From assembly GCA_014529385.2 (NCBI GenBank), contig CM043962.1:130461074-130525073 (forward strand): a stretch of DNA of 64,000 nt, in the 5' to 3' direction. Below, in pieces: positions 47,001 through 59,690 of the stretch; the first letter of the stretch is position 1, and each line of letters begins with the position of its first letter. This stretch comes from Adiantum capillus-veneris (Eukaryota; Streptophyta; Polypodiopsida; Polypodiales; Pteridaceae). The notes beneath the pieces are model-generated. The model searched no databases, was not told where the DNA came from, and saw only the letters and a list, made by a program, of their open reading frames with translations. Position numbers and translations under genes: made by a program.

Positions 47001-47345
47001 CACCTCAGATCCTACTTACCCTACTCTTAGATTCTCATGCAATGGGGTTGTGGAAAGTGTCCACAAACACTCATTTTCTTGTCTTTTATGGTTTTCTAAG
47101 CACCGATCTTCAGACTTGTCTTGTCTACCAATCATCCTCAAAATCCTAATCTATTTCTACAATCCTATAATCCTAAAGGCACTTAGCAAGTACGATTACT
47201 TCCAAGCTACCTCTACACAGCAAAAGACGACAATCTTAAGCTATGCGGTTTCTAAAAGAAAGTTTTGAACTCTAGGCGATCCTGGAGAGATTTAAAGGAT
47301 AACTTCAAAAGACGCTCGTGTTTTTTCCTACTTTAGGTCTCTTCG
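47001..47345. other. No gene seen
   Basis: The stretch between the LINE relic and the primer site below, presumably the leader of the next LTR element on the minus strand. Confidence 0.4.
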
Positions 47346-48070
47346 ATCCCCGGCAGTGGCGCCAAATGTGGGATGCATGTCTAACCTCACCATCCTATCT
47401 TATTGCAGTATTAGCAAGAATCACTATTAAATTGTCAATCCATGGGATGAAGCTGACTCGACTAGTGCATAGAGGCTACAAGAGGTAGTCAATCTCTTGG
47501 AAAACAACTAACAACTCGCATCTAACTCAAGCTATACTCAAGTGACTGAAATCACCAAAAACCAATCGCTCATCGGCAAACAAATCACATCCGTTACAGC
47601 ATCAAATGACATCCAAACGTAATGAAACTTCTAGGCCATGTTTATAAGACCTAAGCACACATACTTATGGCCTCAAATCCCACTTTAGGTCAAGTTCCAA
47701 AATAGCGATTATTAACAGCAGTGGATTTTTGACCTAATCGTTTTTGACCCAGAATGCATCTAAATGCTTAGCAATGGTGCCCCAATACGCCGCCTATGCT
47801 TAGTTTTTTATTTGAAGGTGTAAATTCCTAGTTATGATGAAATTAGGCCGTGGGTCGACAACACCAAAAGCTACGAATTACTGTAAACTGCTTACGTCAA
47901 TGCGTAGAGCTCTTACCTACGGTTGCAATGCAACAAACGTGACTGCAATGTGACAACCGGAGAGAGAGTAGGAAGCGTGAGAAGGAGAGGAGTGAGCGTC
48001 GTTAGCTTACGCTGTGTATTTTATTATCCAAAACTTAAAAACAACTTATAAAAATTGGCTTTTATACCTT
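47346..48070 (-). mobile_element. LTR start and primer site of a second gypsy lineage
   Basis: The minus strand of 47364-47346 reads TGGCGCCACTGCCGGGGAT, close to the TGGCGCC...CCGGGGA primer sites of the Athila/Tat lineages. Two bases away, at 47367, TGTGGGATGCATG would be the inner end of the 5' LTR, extending right. The far LTR end and a second LTR were not found. No matching coding region is present. Confidence 0.5.
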
Positions 48071-48844
48071 AGCCAAAGTTTTTGGTGGTCAAAACTATTA
48101 ATCTGGGAGTTCTACCAAAGATGGGTAATGACAGGCTGATACAAACTAGAATCTTGTAGCCCCAATTCATTAATTACAGAGTTTATCCGAGAAAATAGGA
48201 GTTACAATATTCCCGATTTGTCAAAATAATAAGTGTTTTACAATGAGAACTCCGAAAAATGGTATTTGTGGTATCCGTGTTAGCTTGTTGCTAAGATAGC
48301 ATGGCAAGGTTAATGTTGTAAAAAGTGGGGATAGAGTGCAAGACCCTGAGGTTGAACCCTTCGTGGTTGAGAACCATGGCAAGGAAACCATTGGACATGA
48401 CTCTAGCAAGGTCTCAACCGACAACCAGGAAGGTAATGAAGTGCATATATGTAGTGTTTCATTTTTTGTTCGAGCAGATTTAGTTTTTTTTCCTAAACCT
48501 TATTGTGATCCCAGAGGATAAAGTGGAGGAGGCAGAGGATGTGGAGACATTACTAGTAATTGCAGATACCCTGAGGAAGAAACACAAGTGACAACAAGAG
48601 GAAGGAGTGCATCATCGAGATCCAAAGAAAAGTACTAATCAAGACCCCCTTAAAACCTACACACATTGGAAATTTTAAGTTCCATGTGATTTTTGTGCTA
48701 TTTACTTATTTGGAATATAAGATAATTTTTTTGTCTCATGGTGTCAATCTTCACTACAATTTACTGGGTGTGGGCACTGTAGTAAAAATACAAGTGATTG
48801 GTAATGTTGGGCACGAGCATTGTGCTCAAGAAGACCTGGGGCAC
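48071..48844. other. No clear gene; weak acidic coding stretch
   Basis: About 48336-48640 has short acidic open pieces (EDKVEEAEDVETLLVIADTL, then a basic KKHK) just upstream of the FCP1-like relic. They may be its leader exon, but this is unproven. Confidence 0.3.
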
Positions 48845-49478
48845 TTTGATCGGGAGGCACCCCTAGTAACTCAGTTTCGTGTCCCTCACCTTTTGGAGGA
48901 TAATAGGCATGCCTTGATTGTTAATATTAATGATCTTCTTATTGTCACTCACAACAAGAGAGAGGGACCAAGGCCGCCTAACGTGGACATGCTGCACTTT
49001 CGGAAGGTGAAGTAGGACAACAATCTGAACCACTATGTGCACCATTTTGCAGAGTGGTTTGTTCTTGGGGCTAGCCAGATTGTTGAAGTGTATGTCTGGA
49101 ACACAAGCCCTTACCAAGAACTATAAATAATGTAAAAATTGTGCTTGCCTTAGGCCCACAGGTGCTTGATTGCAAAGGAGGCATGCAGTAGAAGCTCATG
49201 GCTTGACGAGCAAGGGGAACAAATGCTCTTTCTAGTCTTGGGCACTTTTTGGAATGAGTTTCCACAATTCAACAAAGATAACACCCTCCTGCTAGATGAC
49301 AAATATCCCACGTGCTGCTTGAACGATGAAGACTCCTATGTTATCTTGCCTTCTCTAGAGGACCAGACGGAAGACCAATGGGAGAGGTTTATGCATCATG
49401 AAGTTTTTCCATTTGTCTATGAGTGGAAGAAAACAGATAATCAATCGGAGTTGATCACTGCGCTTGGAAGTTTTCAAA
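48845..49478 (+). pseudogene. FCP1/NIF-like (HAD) phosphatase fragment
   Basis: One frame, broken by a few stops, carries the layout of the NLI-interacting-factor/FCP1 phosphatase domain. ALIVNINDLLIV stands where the catalytic DLDxT/V loop lies (first Asp now Asn). VEVYVWNTSPYQEL (about 49084-49125) occupies the vgvWTSA position, and FNKDNTLLLDDKYPTCCLND (about 49270-49330) the NTLLLDDsPyK position. This family removes phosphates from Ser residues, such as on RNA polymerase II. Its 3' part recurs at about 6930-7035 and 8860-8960, so it travels with the repeat family rather than being a unique host gene. Stops and the Asn argue against activity. Confidence 0.5.
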
Positions 49479-49479
49479 C

Positions 49480-50230
49480 CACTTGAAGGTGATAGAAAGT
49501 GGAAAACAAACCACTTAATGGCCACTTTCAATCTTTTTAGGTGGTTTTCAGTGCTTCAGGTGGTTTGATATCTGCTAAGTGCTTGGGTGAGAACTTTGAA
49601 GATTTCAAACCACTTGAAGATGGTTGAAAGTGGTTTGATGACCCTTTTCAATCACATATAGGTGGTTTTAAGTGCTTCAGGTGGTTTGAAATCTGCCAGG
49701 TGCTCAAGTGAAATCCTATGTAAGCACTTGGAATATTTCAAACCACCTGAAGGTGATTGTAAGTAGTCATCAAACCACTTGAAACTGGTTAGATAAACTA
49801 TTTCAATCATCATTAGGTGGTTTTAAGTGCTTCAAGTGGTTTCAAGTAGTTCAAAGCCACTTTCAAACATGCAAAACCACTTCTAAGTGGTTAATGTTCC
49901 TCTTGAGTGCTTTTAAAAACCCAAGATTTGGGTGTTATCCAACTGAAGGTGATTGAAAGTGGTAAACAAACCACTTGAAAGTGGTTAAATAACCACTCTC
50001 AATCACCTATAGGTGGTTTAAAGAGCTGAGTGAGAGCCTATGTAAACACTTGGAAGATTTCAAACCACCTGAAGGTGATTGAAAGTGGTTTGATGACATT
50101 TTTCAATCACCTTTAGGTGGTTTAGAGTGCTTCAGGTGGTTTCAAGAAGTTTAAAGCTCCTTTCAAACATGCAAAACAACTTCTTAGTGGTAAATGTTCC
50201 TCTTATGTGCTTTCAAAAACACGAGAATGG
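49480..50230. repeat. GTGGTTT/AAACCAC palindrome array, left
   Basis: Repeated units built on AAACCACTTGAAGGTGATTG...AGTGGTTTGATGAC and TCAATCACC..TAGGTGGTTTTAAG, about every 100-150 bp, with both orientations present. It lies immediately 5' of the transposase exon. The motif core AACCACTTG equals that of the array at 52.3-53.1 kb, but the longer unit differs. Confidence 0.8.
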
Positions 50231-50313
50231 GTGTTATAACTTGTAGATAATGGTACCAAAAAAATTTGTTATTTGTTGTCACATTATCTATTTATTGCTT
50301 GCTTTTTTGTGCA

Positions 50314-52143
50314 AGTGGAATTTTACAAGCGGTTTCAGGAAATGCATCCGATGGTGCACATTTTGTTGAGATGCTTTGAGAATTTGAAGCCCTTTTTTGT
50401 TCAAAAATTGTTGGACCGCAATATCTGTTGCTGCAAATATCATGTGCAAGTTGTCTACTTGAAAGATGCTTTCAACCAAATGCGTCAAGGTAGGTTTGGA
50501 GTACATGGAGAATCTTGTCGCTGTGCTTGTGATGTTTGTGACCCTGCAATCAGTGGCAGTATATGTGTGGCTACAAAATCAACATTTGAGAGCCTCACAA
50601 CACTATGGAAGTCCTTTTTGTGTCCTAAACCAAAAAATTCCATGTTTCATTTACACATTTGCTTGATGGGAAAATGCGATCAGTGCGGTGCCAAAAAAAT
50701 CAAATGTTGTCCTCTTGAAGTACACAAGGACAACTTTCAGGTGGTTGCAAAGGTTTTTGTTGGTGTGGAGACATAATCTATACATGAAGATGGCCAAAAC
50801 CACAAAAGGAAAGATCTTGTTATTCAGCAGATTGGGTGCTCCACTTTCATTTCATTCATGAAAGACAAACTGACCAAGTTTATCAAACATAACTACATCT
50901 ACAGATGGCAAGCCAACCAATTCAAAGAGTGTCTACAGAGTTTTCCAAGTGATGTTGTTGTCTTTGTCGTGGACTTTGCAAAAAATTACAGTTTTAAAAT
51001 TCAATATGAAATCCAATCCATGCACTGGTATTCTAGTCAGGTGAGCATTTTGGTCCACATTTGCTATGTGTGCTCAACAATGGGTGACATCATAAAATTT
51101 CTCCATTTTTATACATCCGATGACAATGTGCATGACACATTGTTCGTTCAACACTGCTTTCTTTTGCATGACCGGTGGTTGAAGGACCGTCATTTTTGTT
51201 TAAAGAGACATTGGGTATGGTTTGATGGTGCAGCGTCACAATTCAAAGCACAACGGCCTTTCTTCTTTGCTGTAAGATTTTCTCAGCTTACTATGCTTGA
51301 GATGATGCACAACTATTTTGGGTCAGGTCATGGAAAAGGTGAACATGACGGTGCTGGTGTAGTCATAAAGAGGACATTAACCCATGAGCAATTGAAGGTG
51401 GATGGACACCCCCTGTATAATGCAGCAAGAGTGGTCAATTACCTCACCCTAATGAACAATAGGAAAGACTGTTGGTCATCCGCGAAAAAGGTTGATAGGG
51501 TCTTCTGGGAAATCAAGGTGGTGAGAGATATAGAATGGGATTGCAAGAAAATCAGTGGATCTTGTTTGATGCTTTGTGTGAATGGTTTCTCTTCAACAGA
51601 TACGACTGCGTTGAGGTGTAGAAATCTTTCTTGCTTGTGTGCATGGTCAATGGAGAAGATGTGCAAACAAAGCTTATGTAGAAGCATGGAAGTACTTGAG
51701 GATCATACCACGAGACTGACATAGATGAAGATGTTTCAAGTGACAAGGAGATTGATGCACCTATGTATGCTGGCCATCACGATGATTTGAGTGATGCCTT
51801 ACGAGTTGGAGATAATTTTGTAGTCAATGCTGAGGAGAAAGACTCTGATTTTTATATACTGAGGTGTTGCACGGAGAAGAGGCTATCCACCATGACTCAA
51901 AAGGATGCGTGGCACAATCAAAGAAAGAAGAACTCCTTTTATGTTGAGGGGCACATTTATGGATGCTCCAATCGATATGTATTATGAGATGATAGGCCTC
52001 CTGCTTCCATGTTCTTGCACCTAGTTCGATGCCTTAAGTTCCCCTTGTATCCTGAGAGAAATGAGCCTAATGTCTATACTTTGAGTGATACCATGTATGA
52101 GCACATCTACAATAGCATGCCCTTTGATAGCAAGCAGATTTAA
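50314..52143 (+). pseudogene. DDE-type transposase with GHGKGEHDG motif, broken
   Basis: A good acceptor (TTTTTTGTGCAAG) precedes the frame. Residue blocks: EFYKRFQEMHPMVHILLRCF and DRNICCCKYH (50315-50460), a Cys-rich middle (CRCACDVC), then MFHLHICLMGKCDQCG. An in-frame TAA (50774) is followed by the open core: VVVFVVDFAKNYSFK (about 50957), FDGAASQFKAQRPFFF (about 51220), and HNYFGSGHGKGEHDGAGVVI (about 51310). Two Asp residues and a late acidic motif fit an RNase-H-fold DDE transposase. A frame change near 51.72 kb and a TGA (51985, from CGA?) precede the C-terminal end at 52141. It is flanked by the palindrome arrays. The superfamily was not assigned. Confidence 0.7.
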
Positions 52144-52309
52144 AACACATTGACCTCATAAAGTATAATTGGGTACCACTTTCTTGTATTTGCTCCTCAG
52201 AAACTTATGTTCTGCAAGTGCTTTAAACTACCTTCAACCAGATTTTACAAAAATCTAAAGCCATTTAAGCCCACCAAAAGTTGTCAAAACACCCTTATAT
52301 ACGTAGTTT

Positions 52310-53080
52310 CGATATCATTGACCACCTACAAGTGCTCACTAAACCACTATCAAGTGGTTCAAAACCTTTTCCAAACCACTTTCAAATCACTTGCAAGTGG
52401 AGGAGAAGACCTAGCAAGTGACTTAGAAGGCTTTACAAGGGCTTTAGAACCACTTGGTTGAATATGTAGTGTTGACCTCATAGACCACTTGCAAGTGCTA
52501 TATAAACCACTAACAAGTGGTTCTGAACTACTATCAAATGCTATCTTAATCACTAGCAAGTGCTATCTAAACCACAGGCAAGTGCTATCTTTACCACTGC
52601 TAAGTGGTTCCTAAGCACTACCAAGTGGTATGGAAGTGCTATCTAAACCACTAGCAAGTGGTTCTGAACCACTATCAAGTGCTATCTTAACCACTATCAA
52701 GTGCTATCTTTACCAATGGCAAGTGGCTCCTAACCACTGGCAAGTGGTTCAAAACCACTTGCAAGTGCTATCTAAACCACTAGCAAGTGCTATCTTAACC
52801 ACTGGCAAAAGGCTATCTTAACCACTAAAAGTGGTTTTGAACCACTAGCAAGAGGTTCTTAACCACTAACAAGTGGTTCAAAACCACTGGAAAGAGCTAC
52901 TTTAACCACTAGCGAAAGGTTCAAAACTACTATAAGTGGTGCATAAGTCCTTTTCAGGTGGTTTAGAACCACTTCCAAGTGGTTCTTTACCACTTGCTTG
53001 TGGCTACCAGTTTACATAATGCAAATAGTTGTCAACCACTTACATGTGGTCCACAGTTCACAAGTGGTATAGCTTGCACT
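52310..53080. repeat. AACCACTTGCAAGTGGTT palindrome array, right
   Basis: More than thirty AACCAC/GTGGTT elements, often as full palindromes (AACCACTTGCAAGTGGTT-like), alternating with GTGCTATCTTAACCAC units. The right edge CACTTCTGCCCACTAACCGC matches in reverse the left edge of the array at 7.43 kb. Confidence 0.85.
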
Positions 53081-53610
53081 TCTGCCCACTAACCGCGCTA
53101 ATATTTATCTTCTACAAAAGCCCTAAGAAAAACTGCTAAAACAATTTAAAATCAACCTATAATAAGACATCTTGCAAGGCACACAACAAAATGGTCGATT
53201 GAATAGCAAATTTTGTTTCTACAATAGAAAGCGATATTGAATTCCGCAATACAATGTCGATTTTTTCCCCATTTTACAAAAAGAAGTCCTCATCATGAGT
53301 TACATTATCAAACTCATCACGGGTATTTACATAAATGATCACATATACACAACTCTTAAGATTTTTTCTCATTTTACAAAAAGAAGTCCTCATCATGAGT
53401 TACACTATCAAACTCATCATGGGTATTTACATGAATGATCACAGGTACACAACTCTTAAGATTTCTGCTGAGACCGGAGATTAGAAGGCGGCCTTTTATA
53501 ACGTGTTTGTGGAGGTGGTGGAGGCAGCACTTTGCCTTTCCCGCTTGATAAATTTTCCCTCAAAGATTTAGCTTTTCAAAGAGTCTGCCACCCTCTTCTT
53601 CTAGCATCCA
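53081..53610 (-). repeat. Inverted copy of the 6.93-7.44-kb sequence
   Basis: The reverse complement matches 7000-7440 (GATGAGTTTGATAGTGTAACTCATGATGAGGA..., then AATCGACCATTTTGTTGTGTGCC). It contains a ~100-bp internal tandem duplication (about 53274-53450). Confidence 0.75.
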
Positions 53611-54359
53611 GTTTACAAAACCGCGGGTACTCACCCGGCCGAGCAAAAATAAAACAAACCCATTCATCTCTTATACCTCGGGTATGAATGACCTAGGTAT
53701 AACAACTTGTCGGTTACGCTGTCCTAGCCAAAAAGGGCCAATCTCCGTCAAGTTCCCCAAGAGAATTCTCTCAATGGGCCGGCATTTCAATCAAATTGAC
53801 CCCAAGAAGATCCATCTTGGTTTCCGGTCATTTCCAGACAATCTTCAAAACTCCTAGTTAAATCTATGTTTTGCAATGGGCTATCCCTATCACCTCTCGG
53901 GATTCTTTTTTAACTCCTAGTTGGTAATTTCCAGGTTCATTCATTTATCAATCTTAATCCCTACTTTCATTAATTATCTACCAGCCACGTTTATTTAGAA
54001 AATACAAACGAGTTTTTCCATAGGCATTTGATGGTTAATGTCTCTTCGGAAATGCCAAATTTTTAAGTTCAATCCCCGTTTTGTACGATTCCTAGGTTTT
54101 TGCAATCCTTTGCCATCCATGGGACATTTCCATGGAAGCTTGTAGAGTTTTCAGTTCAAACAATATGGAGATCAATTCCGCGAAGTTATCCCCTATCTCC
54201 CCCATCCCGTATTTGCAAACAAACTTGAATTTGACAACTTTAGAAATACTCTTCAATACCAAAAAATTAAAATACTTTTATCAAGCTTAGACAACTACTT
54301 TTTTCTTATGGTGCCTAGCTTTCCATTTAGGAAGCTAGAAGGTCGTCCTATAATTTATG
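53611..54359. other. No gene seen
   Basis: AT-rich sequence before the satellite; no motifs recognised. Confidence 0.5.
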
Positions 54360-55700
54360 AGTTTTCGAGGTTTCCATTAAAGCTTAAACCTAAAATGCAA
54401 GGTAGTCATTAAAGCTTAGCTTATGAGTGAAAATCTACTTTTGAAGCTTAACTTTATGATGCATAGATACTCTTATCACTTAACCCTAATTGCGAGGTTT
54501 CTATTAAAACTTAAACCTAAAATACAAGGTAGTCACTAAAGCTTACACCTAAGTGCAAAGTTACCATTAAAGCTTAGCTTACGAGTGCAAATCTATCTTT
54601 GAAGCTTAACTTTATGATGCATAGATACTCTTATCACTTAACCCTAATTGTGAGATTTTCATTAAAGCTTAAACCTAAAATACAAGGTAGTCACTAAAGC
54701 TTACACCTAAGTGTAAAGTTAACATTAAAGCTTAGCTTACGAGTGCAAATCTACCTTTGAAGCTTAACTTTATGATGCATAGATACTCTTACAATTTAAC
54801 CCTAATTGCGAGGTTTTCAATAAAGCTTAAACCTAAAATACAAGGTAGTCACTAAAGATTACATCTAGGTGCAAAGTTACCATTAAAGCTTACCTTACGA
54901 GTGCAAATCTACCTTTGAAGCTTAACTTTATGATGCATAGATACTCTTATCACTTAACCCTAATTGTGAGTTTCCATTAAAGCTTAAACCTAAAATATAA
55001 GGTAGTCACTAAAGCTTACACCTAAGTGCAAAGTTACCATTAAAGCTTAGCTTACGAGTGTAAATCTACCTTTGAAGCTTAACTTTATGATGCATAGATA
55101 CTCTTATCACTTAACCCTAATTGCGAGGTTTTCATTAAATCTTAAACCGAAAATACAAGGTAGTCACTAAATCTTACACCTAAGTGCAAAGTTACCATTA
55201 AAGCTTAGCTTACGAGTGCAAATCTACCTTTGAAGCCTAACTATATGATGCATAGATACTCTTATAACTTTACCTTAATTGCGAGGTTTCCATTAAAGCA
55301 TAAAGCTAAAAATACAAGGTAGTCACTAAAGCTTACACCTAAGTGAAAAGTTACCATTAATGCTTAGCTTAAGAGTGCAAATCTACCTTTGAAGCTTAAC
55401 TTGATCATGCATAGATACTCTTAGCACTTAACCCTAATTGCGAGGTTTCCAATAAAGCTTAAACCTAAAATACAAGGTAGTCACTAAAGCTTACACCTAA
55501 GTGCAAAGTTACCATTAAAGCTTAGCTTACGAGTGCAAATCTACGTTTGAAGCTTAACTTGATCACCTAAGTGCAAAGTTACCATTAAAGCTTAGCTTAC
55601 GAGTGCAAATCAACGTTTGAAGCTTAACTTAATGATGCATAACTATCATTAATACTTAACCCTAATTCCAAGGTTACCATTAAAGCTTAAACTTAAAATG
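54360..55700 (+). repeat. ~158-bp satellite, about 8.5 copies
   Basis: Units recur with spacing 157-159 bp, marked by TTAACCCTAATTGCGAGGTT followed by AAAGCTTAAACCTAAAATAC and TTTATGATGCATAGATACTC. The last units carry an internal ~68-bp duplication (55503-55625). There are many AAGCTT (HindIII) sites. No coding capacity. Confidence 0.93.
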
Positions 55701-56057
55701 ATGCATATAAACCTTCTTAGTATTAAAACACATGGGTTAATTAATCCTACTAGAAATGAAGATTACCTCCTCTAAACAAGAGGGGAGTGGGGTTGAAGTC
55801 CTTCTTGAAGATATGGGAGGCTCAAGGATGAAGGAAAGGGATTTAGGATGAAGAGGAAGGAGACATGAGCTTCTTCACAAAACCCTCAAGGGTTTAGCCT
55901 TCAAGAGAGGGAGAGAGCAAGAGCAAGGTTTAATGGAAACCTTGATTTACTTAAGCATAATCTTGAGCATGGCAAGTATGCAAGTAGCTTAGCAATAATG
56001 TGTGTAAAATTACAAAGGAGAGGGGGTGCTTATATAGGAAATGGTGGGTATTCTCTT
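55701..56057. other. No gene seen; purine-rich flank
   Basis: Purine-rich sequence (GAAGGAGACATGAGC etc.) between the satellite and the short repeat below. Confidence 0.45.
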
Positions 56058-56190
56058 CTATTGGACCCCAATTCTCTTCTCAATTCCTATTGGACCCTAA
56101 TTCTCTTCTCAATTGCTATTGGACCCCAATTCTTTTCTCAATTGCTATTGGAGCCCAATTCTCTTCCTATTGGACCCCAATTTTCTTTTT
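56058..56190 (+). repeat. ~29-bp tandem repeat, five copies
   Basis: Repeated ATTGGACCCCAATTCTCTTC plus TCAATTGCT units. Confidence 0.9.
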
Positions 56191-57931
56191 AATTCTTATC
56201 TCTTAACTTTATCTTTCAATCAAGTTAGTCCCTTTTTCTCCCAGTTCTCAATCTAGATCAGTTCCCACGCAGATTTTGACGAAGAAGTATAAAAATAATC
56301 TTAATCTTTTTGGAAAGATATAGGGATGACATAATTTCTTATCCGAAATATCCTTGTCTTTTCATTCTAGAGTAAAGTCTCGTTGCCCGCATGACTTCTT
56401 TGTCTGTCTTGCTTTTTCTAAATTATTTTCTAGGCTGAAAAAGTTTTGAATGGCTCTAGGGTTTAGGGAGGGACCTACAAAGATAGCCCTTTTTGGACCA
56501 CCTATACATGCTTTCACCCATATACTTAAACAACTTTTCACCTTTTCTTTCCTCGAGGATTGGTACAGAGCGAGCTTTGGAGAGATTTTCTCAGATATTG
56601 CTCAACTAACCAAATCTAAACAAAAATCTCACTCCAAAAAGAGTTTTTGGATTGAGAAGGTTTCTTCTCCTGATCCACTAAAGTGGCCAAATACAAAGGT
56701 TTTGCAACCAATTAAATGATGACTCGTAAGCTTGATCCGACACAAAGATCCTCAAAGACGAAAATTGATCTTTGCTAAGAATCCAATCGATACATATTGA
56801 TCTCCTATTGCTTGAAATATATTGTGTCATCTACATCAACCAAGACAAGATCAAAGAAGTACTTCATACTAAATTTATTGTTGATATTGCAGCAAGTTGG
56901 AGTGAGATCATAGTAACTGATAAAAGTCTGATGGGTATTGATTCTTCACAGGAAGGTGCAACATCCATTACTTCAAACTTGGTTAAGGTCTCTATCTACA
57001 CTTATGTATTGGGGACAGAGCCAGTCGATTCACAATGTTTAATTTCTCCATGTGCTTTATTTTAATGTGAACTAGTAAGAAAGAGATCTTGCCTATGGCC
57101 ACGTCACTTAAATGATATTTATCTTTGATGTACTCAAACTCCATATGCAAACTATCTTCAATGCCAACCTCCATCTTGATAGGACATAAGAGCATAAAGC
57201 TTTATGTTACTTAAACATAGAGTTGTTTTCCTGCGATACAAAGAGGTTGATAATCTTTGTCGAAGCCTCAAGCTCTTAAATATTGTCAATAATATAGGCA
57301 TCTAACCCCGACTCAAGCCTAGCTCAAGAAGATCGTAAGAGAAAAGTAATTGCCTTACGGCACCTACATTAAAATGAATACACTTACATTGTTTACTTTG
57401 TTTAACACACTTAAAAGATTTATACACTTAGAGTAAATCTATGTTAATAATAAACCTATCCAAAAATTGATCCATTTTCAAGTCATGGCTCTCACATACA
57501 AGGTGATTATGGCTCACCACAAAAGTAACGGTCTCGACATGCGTAAAGCTAGATGTCGATGATGAAACACGCTACAATAACAAACAAACTATAACTTAGA
57601 TTAAATATCAAAAATTACGCTTACAAATTGAAAAAGAGTCAACGATACATTTGAGAAAACTTGCAATGGACAACTCATCCTCGCAATCATTAACGTCGTC
57701 TTTGTTGGCACTCTCATTTTCCTCTTGAGGGGGGATATCAGCATCATGTGGAACCCCATAAGCGCGAGGTTGGTATCTATGCTTAATTAAAAGTTATTCC
57801 TAATTCAAATATTCCCTCAACAACAACAAGAATTGTGTGCTAGTCTATAACACATAGCCACGGGCAATGACAAAGCACAAAGACCTGCAATAGTGTTAGC
57901 TATAAAAGAAGGATACAACATTGAGAGAGAT

Positions 57932-57933
<2 letters not shown>
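56191..57933. other. No gene seen
   Basis: About 56780-57230 has short open frames on both strands without recognised motifs. It may be a decayed polyprotein piece, but this is unsupported. Confidence 0.4.

Positions 57934-57968
<35 letters not shown>
57934..57968. repeat. (GA)n microsatellite
   Basis: A short GA tract. Confidence 0.9.
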
Positions 57969-57972
<4 letters not shown>

Positions 57973-58929
57973 ACTTTGAAGAGAAGAAAACGCTAAAAGG
58001 AAAATAAAGGAGAAGAGAAATACCTCTTCATATGGACACAAAAGGTCTTTTGACTTTTCACCTTCATATGTATTTTGACTTTCCACCTTCATATGTTTGT
58101 TGATTGTTCACTTTCATCTGTCTTTTCATTTCCTAAACTCACCCTTCACTTATGCACTTAATATGTTTTGGGAGAATTTTTATTTTTTTGAGATTGGGGA
58201 GACGTAATTGGAATGTCTACTTCCCATGCAATCTTTTGTGCTTTAATCCATGCCTTTTCACATTCTATTTGTGATTTTCCTTTGGGTCAAAGAGTCTTTC
58301 CCACTCTTTAGTTTCTCGCTCTTATAGATATTTGTGAAACTTCCTTTGTGCTGTCCTAACTTTATATGCAACATTTCCAAACCTAATTATCTCACTAGTT
58401 TTAGGTCACTTTGATCGATGCTCTAGAACGTGGAGATTAGTGATTTTGTGCACATTCTTAAGATGTCCAATGAGAAGACATCGCCTTTATGCAAAATTTT
58501 TGTGAATACATATTTGTGATGCATGACACTCATGAATCACTTTTCCATTTTCCCCCACAACCTCAATGAATGAAGACACTTTCCAAAGAAAATACAAAAA
58601 AAAGATTGAATTTGAATGACCCAAGGAGAAATTCTATTGGCATCCTTATCCTAATCCCTATCAAGTGCTTCAAAGGCCCCAAATCTCCACACCTAATGCG
58701 ATTTTCAATAACTTTGTGCAACAATTTATGAGAATGTGAGCTCATGCATGTAGCATTTAATGCACTAGTAACTTGTGTGTAGCAAAAAATGATAATATAG
58801 TGAGCATTCCATTAAGAACAAGTTTCAAATGAGCATAGACAGTAATTCATTGGAGAAATCAACATAGCAATTTACACCTAGCTAGTTTGGCATAGACAAT
58901 ACTTGAAAAGAGAGAGAAATAGCACAATC
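57969..58929. other. No gene seen
   Basis: AT-rich sequence; no motifs or repeats recognised. Confidence 0.45.
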
Positions 58930-59690
58930 GACAACAATTGAGGACAGGATTTACATGGAGCCAGTCCCCCCTCCAAAAAGGATTTGTGTTATAGCTTCTC
59001 CCATCAAAGGAGACTTTTGTACAATACAATCTTTGTGTTCCTTGACAAAACTCATTGGTGCAATGAAGATGGAAGCTTCATGCACCAAATTATGCTTGAA
59101 AAACACACCTAGTGGGCCTAGCTTTAGTCCCAAGAACTCACACACCTTCAAAGATGGTGAGAGCTAGAAGGGAATGAGGAAAGATTGAGAGGAAGAAGAT
59201 GTATCTTATGAGAAAGAAGTATTCTCCTCACATAATCACTCTAATAGCATAGCTTAGCTTAGTAATTAGCATGGTAGAGGAGATGAGCATGCCAGTGAAG
59301 CTTGGCTCTTGGTTGGATTTGCATTCCATATCCAAGAGTTGCCGTTGTAGGCCTCTACTTCTCAATGTTTGCAGAAGGAGATGAAGTTTTTTCTCAACAC
59401 ATGAGTATTGTGTGTGTGTGTGTGTGTGTGTGTAGCAAAAATTGGTTAGTCTAAAATTCCAACCTCTCTCTTCTTGGTTGACCCCTCTTCCCATTTGCTC
59501 TTGATGGCTTCCCATTGGCTCTTGTAGAGCTTATCCAATTACAATTAAGAAGAATAGTTGATAGCCTTGTGACAAGTGTCTCACTTTTCCCTTTTGTGCG
59601 AGCTCTAGGTAATTAAAATAATTTATTTAAACTCTCATTGGACCTTTTATTCTTCTAGTCAATAGGAATCAAGCAAGCCATTGGGCTGCT
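58930..59690 (-). repeat. Dispersed repeat, inverted relative to 0.99-1.77 kb
   Basis: See 990-1765: the same sequence family in opposite orientation 57 kb away. It contains a (GT)n tract at 59410-59434. Confidence 0.6.

Noticed and set aside
56772-57195. Copia-like polyprotein piece around 56.8-57.2 kb
   Set aside because: The text faintly resembles retroelement sequence but no catalytic motif was found, so it is not annotated as such.
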